Shown in pieces: positions 33,729 to 45,559 of a stretch of 64,000 bases of DNA. Numbering within the stretch: the first letter of the stretch is position 1; each line of letters starts with the position of its first letter. The notes under the pieces are model-generated. The model saw only the letters and a list, made by a program, of their open reading frames with translations, made no database searches and was not told where the DNA came from. Source of the stretch: Salibacterium halotolerans (GTDB lineage Bacteria; Bacillota; Bacilli; Bacillales; Marinococcaceae). Position numbers and translations under genes: made by a program. The stretch spans positions 1 to 64,000 of the forward strand of contig NZ_FOXD01000017.1 of the NCBI RefSeq assembly GCF_900115625.1, given 5' to 3'.

Positions 33729-36614
33729 TCAGGTCGAAGACGGTTCGGCGATCTGCTCGGCTGCCGCCATACGCTCGGCCATACGGCGGTTTTCCCGCTC
33801 GAGGATCGGCTTGAGATAATAACCGGTATAAGAGCCGGTGTCTTCACCGACCTGTTCCGGTGTACCTGTCGCAATTATACGGCCGCCGCCGTCTCCTCCT
33901 TCCGGACCGAGATCGATAATGTGGTCTACGGTTTTAATCACATCAAGGTTATGCTCAATGATAATAACAGTATCTCCGTTATCAACCAGACGCTGAAGGA
34001 CGTTCATCAGACGATCAATATCATCAACGTGAAGTCCTGTCGTCGGTTCATCGAGGATATAGAGAGACTTGCCGGTGGAGCGGCGCTGCAGCTGACTCGC
34101 CAGTTTCACCCGCTGCGCTTCGCCGCCGGACAGGGTTGTCGCCTGCTGGCCGAGTTTAATATATCCAAGCCCCACATCGTACAACGTCTGGATTTTACGC
34201 TGGATTTTCGGGATATTTTCAAAAAAGCCGAGAGCTTCTTCCACCGTCATATCCAGAACATCGGCGATATTTTTACCCTTGTAGCGTATGTCGAGTGTAT
34301 CACGGTTGTACCGCGTGCCTCCGCATTCTTCGCACGTGACGTAAACATCCGGCAGAAAGTGCATCTCAATCTTGATGATACCGTCTCCCTTGCATGCTTC
34401 GCAGCGGCCGCCTTTCACGTTAAAACTGAACCTTCCCTTTTTGTATCCACGGGTTTTTGCTTCACTGGTCATCGCGAACACATCCCGGATATCGTCAAAC
34501 ATACCGGTGTAGGTGGCCGGGTTGGAACGCGGCGTCCGGCCGATCGGTGCCTGATTGATGTCCACCACTTTTTCCAGCTGTTCAATGCCTTCCACTTTTT
34601 TATGCGCGCCGGGTTTTTCTTTACCGCGGTGGAGTTTCTGGGACAGGGTTTTATAAAGTATATCATTAATGAGCGTACTTTTTCCGGATCCGGAGACTCC
34701 TGTCACGGCGGTTAGAAGACCGAGCGGAATCGAGGCGTTCACGTTTTGAAGGTTGTTTTCTTTGGCGCCCTTGATTTTCACCTGCCGTTTATCCGATTTA
34801 CGGCGCGCGGTAGGAAGTGGGATGAATTTTTTCCCGGAAAGATACTGTCCGGTTAGCGAACCTTCATCCTCTTTCACTTTTTCCGGCGGTCCTTCGGACA
34901 CAATATAACCTCCGTGGACGCCCGCTCCCGGGCCGATATCCACAAGATGGTCGGCCGCGAGCATCGTATCTTCATCATGTTCCACGACAATCAGTGTATT
35001 GCCAAGATCCCTCATCCGTTCCAGCGTCTGAATCAGACGGTTGTTATCCCGCTGGTGCAGTCCGATGGAAGGTTCGTCCAGAATGTAAAGCACACCCATC
35101 AGGGACGAGCCGATCTGAGTAGCCAGACGGATTCGCTGCGCTTCCCCGCCTGATAACGTTCCGGCTGAGCGGCTCAATGTCAGGTAATCGATACCCACAT
35201 TAATCAGAAAACCGAGACGATCCTCTATTTCGCGGAGGATAAGACGGGCAATCGTCAACTCTTTCTCCGACAGCTCGAGCTGTTCATAAAACTGTTTCGC
35301 ATCTTTAATCGAAAGGTCTGTTACTTCTCCGATATGCCGACCGGCAATTTTGACAGCCAGGCTTTCTTCCCGGAGACGGTGCCCATGACATGTCGGGCAG
35401 TCCGTCCGGGCCATGTACTGCTCCATCTGATCCCGGATGAAATCCGAAGCTGTCCCATAATAGCGGCGTGAAATATTGTTCAAAACACCCTCAAAGTAAA
35501 TATTTCGTTCCGTGATGCCGCCTCGGTCGTTTTCGTAACGGAACACCATGCGTTCTTTATTGCTGCCATGCAGCAGAATATTACGTTTTTCTTTTGGAAG
35601 ATCTCTCACCGGCACATCCATATCAATATCGAAATGACGGCAGGCGGACGCCAGCAGCTGCGGATAGTAATTGGAGCTCGTTGGCTCCCACGCCGCAATA
35701 GCATGATCATTCAACGTGCGGTCCCAGTCGGGAATAACGAGTTCTTTATCCACTTCCAGCCGGCTGCCGATGCCATCACACGTCGGGCATGCTCCAAACG
35801 GGCTGTTAAAGGAGAACAGGCGGGGTTCCAGTTCCCCAATCGTAAATCCGCAGTGGGGGCAGGCATGATGCTGATTAAAGTGCAGTTCCCCGCCGTCAAT
35901 CACATCCGCCATTACTTTGCCGCCGCTTAACTCAAGAGCGGTTTCGAGCGAATCGGACAGCCGTGTTTCGATTCCTTCTTTTATGACAATCCGGTCTACA
36001 ACGACTTCAATGTCATGGTTTTTGTTCTTTTCGAGGTTGATTTCTTCACTGACTTCACGCATTTCCCCGTCTACGCGCACACGGACGAAACCTTTCTGCT
36101 TCAGGTCTTCGAGAAGTTTAACGTGCTCGCCTTTGCGGCCGGAAACGACCGGGGCGAGAATCTGCATCTTTGTACGCTCCGAATGTTCCATCATGCGGTC
36201 CACCATCTGCTGCACCGTCTGGGAGGAGATTTCGACGCCGTGATGCGGGCAGACCGGGCGTCCCACTCTGGCAAACAGCAGACGCAGGTAGTCATAAATT
36301 TCGGTGACGGTTCCGACCGTCGAACGCGGGTTGCGGCTCGTCGTTTTCTGGTCGATCGAGATCGCCGGAGAGAGACCTTCAATAGAATCCACATCCGGCT
36401 TTTCCATCTGGCCGAGAAACTGCCGGGCGTAGGCAGACAGAGACTCTACGTATCGGCGCTGGCCTTCCGCGTAAATCGTATCAAACGCAAGAGAGGATTT
36501 CCCCGAGCCTGACAGTCCTGTCAGTACAACGAGATTGCCGCGGGGAATCGTCACATCAATGTCTTTCAGGTTATGGGACCGTGCTCCTTTAATCTGTAGA
36601 TTTTCTACCGGCAT
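33729..36614 (-). CDS. uvrA: excinuclease ABC subunit A
   Basis: Damage-recognition ATPase of nucleotide excision repair. The 961 residues contain two ABC modules: Walker [13 protein letters not shown] and [12 protein letters not shown], signatures [17 protein letters not shown] and [16 protein letters not shown], and two zinc fingers ([13 protein letters not shown] ... CPTCDG and CEACKGDG ... CEECGG). It lies 6 nt after uvrB and is SOS-controlled with it. Confidence 0.98.
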   Translation of the reverse strand: MPVENLQIKGARSHNLKDIDVTIPRGNLVVLTGLSGSGKSSLAFDTIYAEGQRRYVESLSAYARQFLGQMEKPDVDSIEGLSPAISIDQKTTSRNPRSTVGTVTEIYDYLRLLFARVGRPVCPHHGVEISSQTVQQMVDRMMEHSERTKMQILAPVVSGRKGEHVKLLEDLKQKGFVRVRVDGEMREVSEEINLEKNKNHDIEVVVDRIVIKEGIETRLSDSLETALELSGGKVMADVIDGGELHFNQHHACPHCGFTIGELEPRLFSFNSPFGACPTCDGIGSRLEVDKELVIPDWDRTLNDHAIAAWEPTSSNYYPQLLASACRHFDIDMDVPVRDLPKEKRNILLHGSNKERMVFRYENDRGGITERNIYFEGVLNNISRRYYGTASDFIRDQMEQYMARTDCPTCHGHRLREESLAVKIAGRHIGEVTDLSIKDAKQFYEQLELSEKELTIARLILREIEDRLGFLINVGIDYLTLSRSAGTLSGGEAQRIRLATQIGSSLMGVLYILDEPSIGLHQRDNNRLIQTLERMRDLGNTLIVVEHDEDTMLAADHLVDIGPGAGVHGGYIVSEGPPEKVKEDEGSLTGQYLSGKKFIPLPTARRKSDKRQVKIKGAKENNLQNVNASIPLGLLTAVTGVSGSGKSTLINDILYKTLSQKLHRGKEKPGAHKKVEGIEQLEKVVDINQAPIGRTPRSNPATYTGMFDDIRDVFAMTSEAKTRGYKKGRFSFNVKGGRCEACKGDGIIKIEMHFLPDVYVTCEECGGTRYNRDTLDIRYKGKNIADVLDMTVEEALGFFENIPKIQRKIQTLYDVGLGYIKLGQQATTLSGGEAQRVKLASQLQRRSTGKSLYILDEPTTGLHVDDIDRLMNVLQRLVDNGDTVIIIEHNLDVIKTVDHIIDLGPEGGDGGGRIIATGTPEQVGEDTGSYTGYYLKPILERENRRMAERMAAAEQIAEPSST

Positions 36615-36620
36615 TGTACG

Positions 36621-38597
<1,977 letters not shown>

Positions 38598-38657
38598 GGT
38601 ATTATCCCCCATTTTATACACTCAAGTTTATTGCTGCTTATCTATAACCGCTTATAC

Positions 38658-38708
38658 ATTATACCACATCTTCCATCAAATTAAACGGTTTGTTCGAATA
38701 TATGTTCG
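38658..38708 (-). promoter_or_regulatory. uvrB promoter with LexA (DinR) box
   Basis: The -10 TATAAT (38663-38658) has an extended TG element (TGGTATAAT) and a weak -35. At 38708-38695 stands CGAACATATATTCG, one base off the CGAAC-N4-GTTCG SOS palindrome of Bacillus, just upstream of the -35. Confidence 0.7.
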
Positions 38709-38739
38709 TTTTTATTTAGATAAAATATAGGATTTATTG

Positions 38740-38975
38740 TTGAGCAGCAGAACCGGCGCTGCCGGTGCAGAAAGTCAGTGGGGTGGGTTCCTGTCGACGC
38801 AGAACATTCCAATTTCCGGTCCTGTGTCGTCATTTTCAAGCGGGGAGGGCGCGTTATCCGTCGAACGTACCCGTTTATCCGTCGAATACAACCATTTATC
38901 CGTCAAGTGGAGGACAATATCAGCCCAGCCATCCGCGCTTCCACGGGTCGCAGCCTGCAGGGACAAAGCATCCCA
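38740..38975. repeat. intergenic region with tandem TTATCCGTCGAA units
   Basis: No gene is visible between uvrB and the minJ terminator. Three near-identical units (TTATCCGTCGAA, TTATCCGTCGAA, TTATCCGTCAAG) are spaced 18-20 bases apart at about 38854-38907. Read on minus they would spell repeated S/LTDK peptides, the kind often annotated as spurious small proteins. Confidence 0.6.
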
Positions 38976-38980
38976 TAAGA

Positions 38981-39018
38981 AAAGACGGAGTAGGCTCCAT
39001 TCCCCAAACTCCGTCTTT
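38981..39018 (-). terminator. minJ terminator
   Basis: AAAGACGGAGT pairs with ACTCCGTCTTT around a 16-nt loop, T-rich on minus after the stem. Confidence 0.85.
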
Positions 39019-39036
39019 TAAACTATGTTTCCAGTG

Positions 39037-40230
39037 TCAGCCCTGTATACCGGACGCCGGCATATCGTCGTTTTCTTTTACCGCCAGTACTCCGATTTCA
39101 TGATGCTCGTTATCATACAAGGCGGACTGGACGTGGCGGCGTTCCCCGTTTGTATCCATCACTTCCAACCGGCAGTGGGCGGAATTTTTCTGAAGAGCAT
39201 AGTAAAATTCTTTTTTGGAATGAACCGGAATGTGATTCACTTTCCATATGATTTCCCCTGCCGTCATGCCCATTTTTGCTGCCGGCGACTCCGGAAGAAC
39301 GCCGAGAATTTTCACTCCGCGGGAACCAGGCTGGAAAAACGGAGTCCTCCCGCGGTCTTCGATGCGCCGCCACACCTGAAGAACAGCGCGGAGTACGAAG
39401 ACGGCTGCCGCGGTGTACCATACGGCCTGCGGATAATAAAAGGATAGGGCCGCACCTGCTCCGGCAGCCAGCCCAAGGAGAAAAAGACGGCGTCCCATCT
39501 GCTGCAGAGCGGGTCTCGGGAGCGTGTGATAAATCGTGTAATCCCCTCCAACCGCAAGAGGAAAGATAAAGAGCGCCAGCCCTCCCTCTCCCATCGGAAC
39601 GAGCGGCCACCAGGAAACGGCATCAATCATACCCCCCGGGACAAAAAAGACCGAAGGAAGCAGCCATATCCGCCGCATCCGGTGTGCGCCGATCCATTTG
39701 CCGCGGCTGCTTTTCACCGTCATGGGTGAGGTGAAAAACCGGGCGCTCCGGAAAACGAGCACACTCTCCAGAATAATCAGAACAGCGAGCCAGATGAGCA
39801 CGGCCTGGTAATTGGATGATGACAGTGCCTGCAGCCACGAATCCACGCGCGTGTTTCCCGTTTCCCACAGCGGCAGAATCAGTGCCAGCAGCACCGCCGT
39901 ACTGACCGTGAATGCCGGGGACAGCCACTTCACTCTTCCGATCAGCAGAATCAGACCTGTTAAAAGAGAAAGAAGCAGGAGAAAGGAAAACGGAACCGTA
40001 ACACCCAGGAGTACAGCTGCCGCTGATCCGGCAAGACCTGCAGCCAGCCCCGGGAGCAGGGGCGCGGTAACGTCAAATATCGTTCGAAATACACGGGTGT
40101 GAAAATCGCGCCGTTCCCGTACCGCTCTGCGCCACCCAAGAACGAACATGACAACCGGAATCAGATACGTAAGTGGATGAGCGAAAAAACGCCCGATTCC
40201 ATACAACAGTTCCCAGCCGATATCATCCAT
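39037..40230 (-). CDS. minJ: MinJ-like division-site topology protein
   Basis: MinJ links DivIVA to MinCD in B. subtilis. The ATG at 40230 (MDDIGWELLYGIG) follows AGGAGG at 8 nt, giving 397 residues. About eight membrane helices fill residues 15-290, followed by a PDZ domain (residues about 295-380: VKILGVLPESPAAKMGMTAG, IIWKVNHIPVHSKKEFYYAL). Location next to ctpB is that of MinJ (YvjD). The family is poorly conserved, so identity rests on architecture and order. Confidence 0.85.
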   Translation of the reverse strand: MDDIGWELLYGIGRFFAHPLTYLIPVVMFVLGWRRAVRERRDFHTRVFRTIFDVTAPLLPGLAAGLAGSAAAVLLGVTVPFSFLLLLSLLTGLILLIGRVKWLSPAFTVSTAVLLALILPLWETGNTRVDSWLQALSSSNYQAVLIWLAVLIILESVLVFRSARFFTSPMTVKSSRGKWIGAHRMRRIWLLPSVFFVPGGMIDAVSWWPLVPMGEGGLALFIFPLAVGGDYTIYHTLPRPALQQMGRRLFLLGLAAGAGAALSFYYPQAVWYTAAAVFVLRAVLQVWRRIEDRGRTPFFQPGSRGVKILGVLPESPAAKMGMTAGEIIWKVNHIPVHSKKEFYYALQKNSAHCRLEVMDTNGERRHVQSALYDNEHHEIGVLAVKENDDMPASGIQG

Positions 40231-40276
40231 TCCCGGTTCCTCCTTCTTCAGGCAGACACTCTTTTTATATAAAAAC

Positions 40277-40297
40277 TGCCGGCTTATTGATGAGGCC
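40277..40297 (-). terminator. weak terminator after ctpB
   Basis: CCGGC/GCCGG stem with a 10-nt loop, followed on minus by AGTTTTTATA. Confidence 0.5.
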
Positions 40298-40344
40298 GGT
40301 ACCACTGTGCCTGCAGGCTGACAGCACCCGGCCTTTTCTTTCCA

Positions 40345-41820
40345 TTACTGGTTCGTCAGTTTGTCGTTCATCAACTCTAAGGCTTTATTCAACTGCCTGT
40401 CGTTCTCCCGGCTCTGAACCTTTTCCATTAAATCCTGATTCAGCCGGCCGGCGGTTTCCTGATTAATCGTACCGGTCACCGGCAGCGCTTCTACGGATTC
40501 CTGATAACGGCTCACAGCTTCCGACGTCTGTTCATTAAAATATCCGTCGGTTCTGCCCGGGCTGTAACCAAGAGCTTTCAGCATCGTCTGCGCGGTTTTC
40601 ACCTGCTCTCCATTCGTTTCCTGAGTCAGTTCACTGTCCACAGACAGTGCCGCCGAGTAGAAATATTGCGGCTGTTTCACCTTCACCGTAGGTTTGACAC
40701 CTTCTTCGTTGATCCAGTTGCCGTCTGATGTGAGCCATTTGAACATCGACAATTTCAGTCGGCTTCCGTCTCCAAGCTTCAGAGACTGCTGCACGGTACC
40801 TTTTCCATACGTCGTCTGACCGACAAGATCGTATCCGCCTGCTTCTTTCAGTGCGGCGGCGAGAATTTCAGAAGCAGAGACGCTGCCTTCGTCAATCAAA
40901 CCGACAATCGGATAATCTTTCTTCCCGTCCAGCGAAGAAATAGTCCGTGTCGTCTTCCCGTTAGGATCTTCAATCTGAACAATCGGCTCTCCTCCCGGAA
41001 TGACAAGATCGCCAATGTTCTGCACACTTTTCAGATAACCTCCCGGGTTGCCGCGCACGTCAATCAACAGGCCATCGATTCCCTGCTCCTCCAAACTCTT
41101 CAGCTGTTTTTCGAACTCCGCTGCCGTATTTTCGGAAAAGGAGGTAAGTTCAAGCAGGCCTATCGTCTGCCCGTTGCGCTCGATGACATCGGAATGGACC
41201 GTCTCGACCGGTATTTTATCACGGGTAACATCTACTTCAAACGGTTCAGACGCCCCTTCGCGCTGAATAGTCAGTGTAACCGTGGACCCTTTTTCCCCGC
41301 GGATTTTCAGAACAGTTTCATTCAGGGTGCTTCCTTCCGTGCTTTCCCCGTTCACTTCGAGAATCTGGTCGTTCGGCTGCAGTCCTGCTTCCTCGGCGGG
41401 TGATCCTCCAAACGGTGAAACGATGGTCGGGGTGTTATCGACCATGCTCACTTCGGCTCCGATCCCCTCAAACGAAGATTCAAGGGACTGATTAAACTGG
41501 GAAGCCGTTTCCTGGTCCATATAAGCGGAATGAGGGTCATCCAGCTCATCGACCATCCCTTTCAGCGCTCCTTCCCAAAGCGCTTCTTTATCGACATCTT
41601 CTACATATTCAGACTGTATCATCTGGTAAACCTGCTGTACTTTTTCCATTCCTTCCATGGACTGCTGCTCTGTGCTTTCAGCATGACTGGAAGAGCCGGA
41701 TACGGCAGATGGTTCATTGCCGGTCTGTTCGTTTATATTGATGCCGGCATACACACCGCCGGCTCCTGCAATAAGTACGGCACCGGTCACCACTGAAGCT
41801 AATTTCACTTTCCATTTCAT
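40345..41820 (-). CDS. ctpB: carboxy-terminal processing protease CtpB
   Basis: A secreted, membrane-anchored S41 serine protease; B. subtilis CtpB activates sigma-K processing in sporulation. The 491 residues have an N-terminal membrane segment (LASVVTGAVLIAGAGGVYAG), a PDZ domain around 125-190, the catalytic Ser in [19 protein letters not shown] and Lys in TTYGKGTVQ, and a C-terminal peptidoglycan-binding domain (LGYSPGRTDGYFNEQTSEAV). Confidence 0.93.
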   Translation of the reverse strand: MKWKVKLASVVTGAVLIAGAGGVYAGININEQTGNEPSAVSGSSSHAESTEQQSMEGMEKVQQVYQMIQSEYVEDVDKEALWEGALKGMVDELDDPHSAYMDQETASQFNQSLESSFEGIGAEVSMVDNTPTIVSPFGGSPAEEAGLQPNDQILEVNGESTEGSTLNETVLKIRGEKGSTVTLTIQREGASEPFEVDVTRDKIPVETVHSDVIERNGQTIGLLELTSFSENTAAEFEKQLKSLEEQGIDGLLIDVRGNPGGYLKSVQNIGDLVIPGGEPIVQIEDPNGKTTRTISSLDGKKDYPIVGLIDEGSVSASEILAAALKEAGGYDLVGQTTYGKGTVQQSLKLGDGSRLKLSMFKWLTSDGNWINEEGVKPTVKVKQPQYFYSAALSVDSELTQETNGEQVKTAQTMLKALGYSPGRTDGYFNEQTSEAVSRYQESVEALPVTGTINQETAGRLNQDLMEKVQSRENDRQLNKALELMNDKLTNQ

Positions 41821-41974
41821 TTTTTACACCTCAGCTCCATCATTAAAATCATCCCGGTCCAAAGAGGTTTTTATCGTCTCTTTCATTCTAGCATGAATTC
41901 CCGTATTCCAAAAATATATTTTCCGTAATGCGGCGGTTTATCCTTTTTCTTATACCGCACGGGCTGCTGTCAAA

Positions 41975-42013
41975 AAGAAAAGAGGGACCGCCGGCAGGAC
42001 GACCCCTCTCTTT
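41975..42013 (-). terminator. terminator after the M23 hydrolase gene
   Basis: GAGAGGGGTC pairs with GGTCCCTCTT (two mismatches) around a GC-rich loop, followed by TTCTTTTTG on minus. Confidence 0.65.
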
Positions 42014-42015
42014 TA

Positions 42016-43263
42016 TTATGGCAGGTAGTTTCTTGGGTTCACCGCGTTGGATTTGGCTCCGTTCCATGGTCCTTCATGAACCTCAAAGTGGAGATGTTTT
42101 CCCTGAGAGGCTCCGGTGTTCCCCATCATACCGATGTTTTCGCCACGGGATACGCTCTGCCCGCTGGACACGTTAAGAGAAGACATATGGGCATACAATG
42201 TTGTTATCTGTTCACCGTTCAGTTGATGGGAAATCATTACGGTGTTTCCGTATCCATTCATGTATCCGGCTTTCACAACCGTTCCACCTGCTGCGGCAAC
42301 GATCGGAACGTTGGGACGGCCTCCCCCTCCGATATCAATACCGTTATGCATGCGGCCCCAGCGCTGTCCAAATTCGGACGTATAAGTTCCGGTCGCCGGA
42401 CGCATCAATGTGCCGCCGCTGTCGGAAGGCGCTTCACCGAGCGCCTGTGCTCCACCGCCGCCGGACTGCTGACGAGCCGCTTCCTGACGCTCTTTATGAT
42501 TTTCCAGCTCCTGTTTGGCGGCTTCTTCCTGCTTTTGGAGGAGACTTTCTTCATCTTCCAGTGAAATCAATGTTTCCTGAAGGGAATGCTCCTGGTTTTC
42601 CAGATCACCGAGTATGCTGCTCTTTTCATCACGGCGCTTCTTCTGTTCTGCTTTCAGATCTTCCAGTTCCGCGAGCGAATCTTCAAGGGAGGTGCGCTGC
42701 TTCTCCACTTCTTTTTTCGCGTCTTCAAGCTCGTTCTGATCGTTGATATGTTCTTGCAGGATGTCTTTATCCTGAGATGCAATCTTGTTCAGCGCCGAAA
42801 CCCGGTCCAGAAAGTCACCGAAGCTTTTGGCCCCCATCAGCACTTCCAGATAATCGACTGAGCCGCCGTTTTTGTACATCGCATTGACGCGTTCTTTCAG
42901 CAGCTTGTCCCGTTCCTCAATCCGCTTCTGAAGTTTATCAATCCGGTTTTCCAACTCTGTGATACGCTGTTCCGTCTGATTAATTTCTTCCTCTTTTTTT
43001 GTGATTTTATCGTTTGTTTCTGTTATTTTTTTATCCAGATTACGGATTTCATCACTGATATTCTGTATCTCTTCTTTTAGAGCTTCGATTTCTTTTTTTG
43101 TTTCTTCTGAATCAGCCTGGGTACTTTCCTGTTTCTCCTGAAGTTCATTAATTTTAGTGCGGAGTTCCTCTCCGTCCGCCGCCGCTGCAGGTGATGAAGC
43201 GGCCAAAGCGATGCCGGAAGCGGTCACCACCGCTGCCAGCGTCTTCAACAGTCCTTTTTTCAT
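42016..43263 (-). CDS. M23 peptidoglycan hydrolase with coiled coil (FtsEX-linked)
   Basis: A secreted cell-wall endopeptidase of 415 residues. A signal peptide (KKGLLKTLAAVVTASGIALA, cleaved near ASSPAAAADG) is followed by a long coiled coil (residues 30-270) like EnvC and PcsB, a GGGGAQALGEAPSDSGG linker, and an M23/LytM domain with zinc ligands in MHNGIDIG and HLHFEVH. It sits directly downstream of ftsX, so activation by FtsEX through the coiled coil is likely. B. subtilis uses CwlO with a different catalytic domain for this job. Confidence 0.9.
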   Translation of the reverse strand: MKKGLLKTLAAVVTASGIALAASSPAAAADGEELRTKINELQEKQESTQADSEETKKEIEALKEEIQNISDEIRNLDKKITETNDKITKKEEEINQTEQRITELENRIDKLQKRIEERDKLLKERVNAMYKNGGSVDYLEVLMGAKSFGDFLDRVSALNKIASQDKDILQEHINDQNELEDAKKEVEKQRTSLEDSLAELEDLKAEQKKRRDEKSSILGDLENQEHSLQETLISLEDEESLLQKQEEAAKQELENHKERQEAARQQSGGGGAQALGEAPSDSGGTLMRPATGTYTSEFGQRWGRMHNGIDIGGGGRPNVPIVAAAGGTVVKAGYMNGYGNTVMISHQLNGEQITTLYAHMSSLNVSSGQSVSRGENIGMMGNTGASQGKHLHFEVHEGPWNGAKSNAVNPRNYLP

Positions 43264-43303
43264 TCCAACAGTTCCTCCTCTACCTCGTTCCAGCTGTATC
43301 TAT

Positions 43304-44197
43304 CTAGACTTTAAGAAATTTACGTACCGACGTAATGCTTCCCCATATGCCTACCAGAACGCCGATTCCGATAAGAACGGCGGAGATCTGCAGAGTCAGC
43401 GGGTATACAGGAAGTATCTCAGCAAAATCAATGCTCAGCTTGTCCGCATAATTGGTGTACAGGTAGTGGTATCCCCCGGTAATGGCTGCAATAGGAATGA
43501 CCGCGCCAAAAACACCAAGCAGCAGCCCTTCCACGAAAAAGGGCCAGCGGATAAAACTGTTTGTCGCGCCGACAAGTTTCATAATCTGAATTTCCTGCTG
43601 TCTGGCGACGATAGTCAGTTTAATCGTGTTGGATATCAAAAACATCGCGGTGAACATCAAACCTGCGACAAGTACCAGGCCGATAATCCGGAGAATTTTG
43701 GTCACATTGAACAGCTGTTCCACAACCTGCTCCCCGTAATCGATGGAATCAATGTAGGAAAGACCGGATGCGGCTTCTGCTACTGCTTCGGTCTGCTGGG
43801 GTTCAGAAGCCTGGACGATGAACGCATCATTCAGTGGGTTTTCGTCCCGGAGTGATTCGAATGCTTCACTATCCTGCCCGAGACTGTCAATCAACCGGTC
43901 CAGCCCCTCATCTTTACTTAGATATGTAACACTTTCTACATGATCCAGGTTCTTAAGCTGCTGTTCGAGCTCAGCCTGTTCCTGGTCTGATGTACCAAGT
44001 TCAATGTAAACCTGGACTTCCACATCTTCTTCCACCGATGAAATAAAACTGTTCATATTTACGATAAGAAGAAGAAATACTCCCACAACGAACAGCATAA
44101 TCGTTACCGCGCTTATCGAGGCAAAGCTCATCCAGCTGTTACGCCCGAGATTCTTCAGGCCTTCTTTTCCGTGGCGGGCGAGGGTTCTACCTTTCAT
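43304..44197 (-). CDS. ftsX: cell division protein FtsX
   Basis: Membrane partner of FtsE; in Firmicutes it transmits the ABC signal to cell-wall hydrolases. The ATG at 44197 overlaps the ftsE stop by 11 nt and gives 297 residues. Four membrane helices are visible (SAVTIMLFVVGVFLLLIV, and three after residue 170) with an extracellular loop (about residues 50-165). Confidence 0.95.
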   Translation of the reverse strand: MKGRTLARHGKEGLKNLGRNSWMSFASISAVTIMLFVVGVFLLLIVNMNSFISSVEEDVEVQVYIELGTSDQEQAELEQQLKNLDHVESVTYLSKDEGLDRLIDSLGQDSEAFESLRDENPLNDAFIVQASEPQQTEAVAEAASGLSYIDSIDYGEQVVEQLFNVTKILRIIGLVLVAGLMFTAMFLISNTIKLTIVARQQEIQIMKLVGATNSFIRWPFFVEGLLLGVFGAVIPIAAITGGYHYLYTNYADKLSIDFAEILPVYPLTLQISAVLIGIGVLVGIWGSITSVRKFLKV

Positions 44198-44873
44198 AAC
44201 CGTAGTCCCCCTTCGGCTCATCGCGGACTACTCTTCCGCCTTCGATAGCAATCACCCGTTTCTTAATCGCGTTTACAATTTCGCGGTTGTGGGTAGCCAT
44301 AAGAACGGTAGTGCCGTTGCGATTGATGTTTTCAAGAATCTCCATGATTTCCCAAGACGTGTCCGGATCAAGGTTTCCGGTAGGCTCGTCCGCAATAACG
44401 ACCCGCGGGTTGTTGACTACTGCTCTTGCTATGGAAACACGCTGCTGTTCGCCGCCCGACAGTTCGTCCGGAAGAAAGCGGGCTTTGTTTTTCAGTTTGA
44501 CGATATCAAGCACTTCCATGACCCGTCTGCGGATGACATCCTTCGGTTCTTCGATAACTTCAAGCGCGAACGCGACATTTTCAAAGACCGATAGTTTCGG
44601 AAGAAGCTTGAAATCCTGAAAGACGACTCCAATTTTCCGCCGCAGAAACGGAACGTGCTTTTCCTTGAGGGTCATTAAATCTGTCCCGTGAATCTGGATG
44701 GAACCTTCCGTAGGTCTTTCTTCCCGGTATATCATTTTGATAAAAGAAGATTTTCCGGCGCCGCTCGGTCCGACAACATATACGAATTCTCCCTTTTCAA
44801 TGAAGATATCGATGTTGTTCAGTGCGTTGACGCCATTGGCATACGTTTTCGACACATTGTTCAATTCTATCAA
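44187..44873 (-). CDS. ftsE: cell division ATP-binding protein FtsE
   Basis: ABC ATPase of FtsEX. I take the TTG at 44873 (IELNNVSKTYANG), preceded by AGGAAGTG at 6 nt, giving 228 residues. Walker A GPSGAGKSSFIK, Q-loop FQDFKLLPKLSVFENV, signature LSGGEQQRVSIARA, Walker B VVIADEPTGNLD and switch His in MATHNREIV are intact. Confidence 0.95.
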   Translation of the reverse strand: MIELNNVSKTYANGVNALNNIDIFIEKGEFVYVVGPSGAGKSSFIKMIYREERPTEGSIQIHGTDLMTLKEKHVPFLRRKIGVVFQDFKLLPKLSVFENVAFALEVIEEPKDVIRRRVMEVLDIVKLKNKARFLPDELSGGEQQRVSIARAVVNNPRVVIADEPTGNLDPDTSWEIMEILENINRNGTTVLMATHNREIVNAIKKRVIAIEGGRVVRDEPKGDYGYER

Positions 44874-44936
44874 ATCAATCACTTCCTGAAGCAAACATGT
44901 TCTGAGTTGTTTTTTTCCTGATGGTTGTCCACTTTC

Positions 44937-45032
44937 TTACCAGGAGACAAATGCCACGGCAGAACCGCCGTATGTAGACATTGTTCCCGGACGATGCCGG
45001 AAATCATGTTGAATGACAGTACGTTTTGTCAT
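44937..45032 (-). CDS. possible small ORF upstream of ftsE
   Basis: A 31-codon frame (starts MTKRTVIQHDFRH, ends AVAFVSW) with GAGGTGG close before the ATG and a TATAAT sequence about 15 nt further upstream. It would be the first product of the ftsE transcript. The Shine-Dalgarno spacing is very short and no family is known, so this may be leader sequence only. Confidence 0.3.
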   Translation of the reverse strand: MTKRTVIQHDFRHRPGTMSTYGGSAVAFVSW

Positions 45033-45059
45033 TTTCCACCTCACATTATATCATCTTTA

Positions 45060-45460
45060 AACGCTGAAAAATGCTAAAAAAGTATTACATTTTGATTTCA
45101 ATGAAACAGCTTTTGATTTTTCTTACCAGGGATAACGCTGAAATGACGGGGATAGATAAATGAAATGATTGTAATAGAGGAACGAACATGTTTATTTATG
45201 AGGAAAAAGTCTTATGTGAAGAGCTGATTATCTTTTACACCCGGGATCCAACATGTTCAGTTGGGAGAGGAAGGCTACCGGACGCTAGCTGCTAATATAG
45301 GACGCGCAGTGTCCGGTAGAACGATCCTAAGAGACACTGAAACGCCGGCGGGGAGTAGCTAGTGGTTCATAGAAGCTTCTATCGGACGCTATGTTCAGAT
45401 ACTGACCTGCTAATGGACGAAAAACAAACAAATCGGCTGCTCCCTCTCGGAAAAAACAAA
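45060..45460. repeat. gene-free region with an intergenic repeat copy
   Basis: Between cccB and ftsE there is no supported gene. At 45332-45370 lies a copy of the CACT/CCGGCG/TAGTGGTTC repeat unit. Two AGTGTCCGGTAG-like and CCGGACGCTAG-like segments near 45270-45320 face each other. Confidence 0.5.
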
Positions 45461-45462
45461 AA

Positions 45463-45517
45463 ATCCGAACAATGGAACAGCATGCTCACGTGCAGCAATA
45501 CGTCCCATCATTCGGAT
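45463..45517 (-). terminator. cccB terminator
   Basis: ATCCGAA and TTCGGAT outer stem with further pairing of GATGGGACGTATTGC and the GCATGCTGTTCCATT side, then six to seven T residues on minus. Confidence 0.7.
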
Positions 45518-45559
45518 ACTCAGCGATTCGGTATTATTTTGTCCCTGTCTCTATCTACA

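Noticed and set aside
38740-38975. Possible CRISPR array from the three repeated 12-mers
   Set aside because: Units are too short, spacers are only 6-8 bases, and no cas gene is present.
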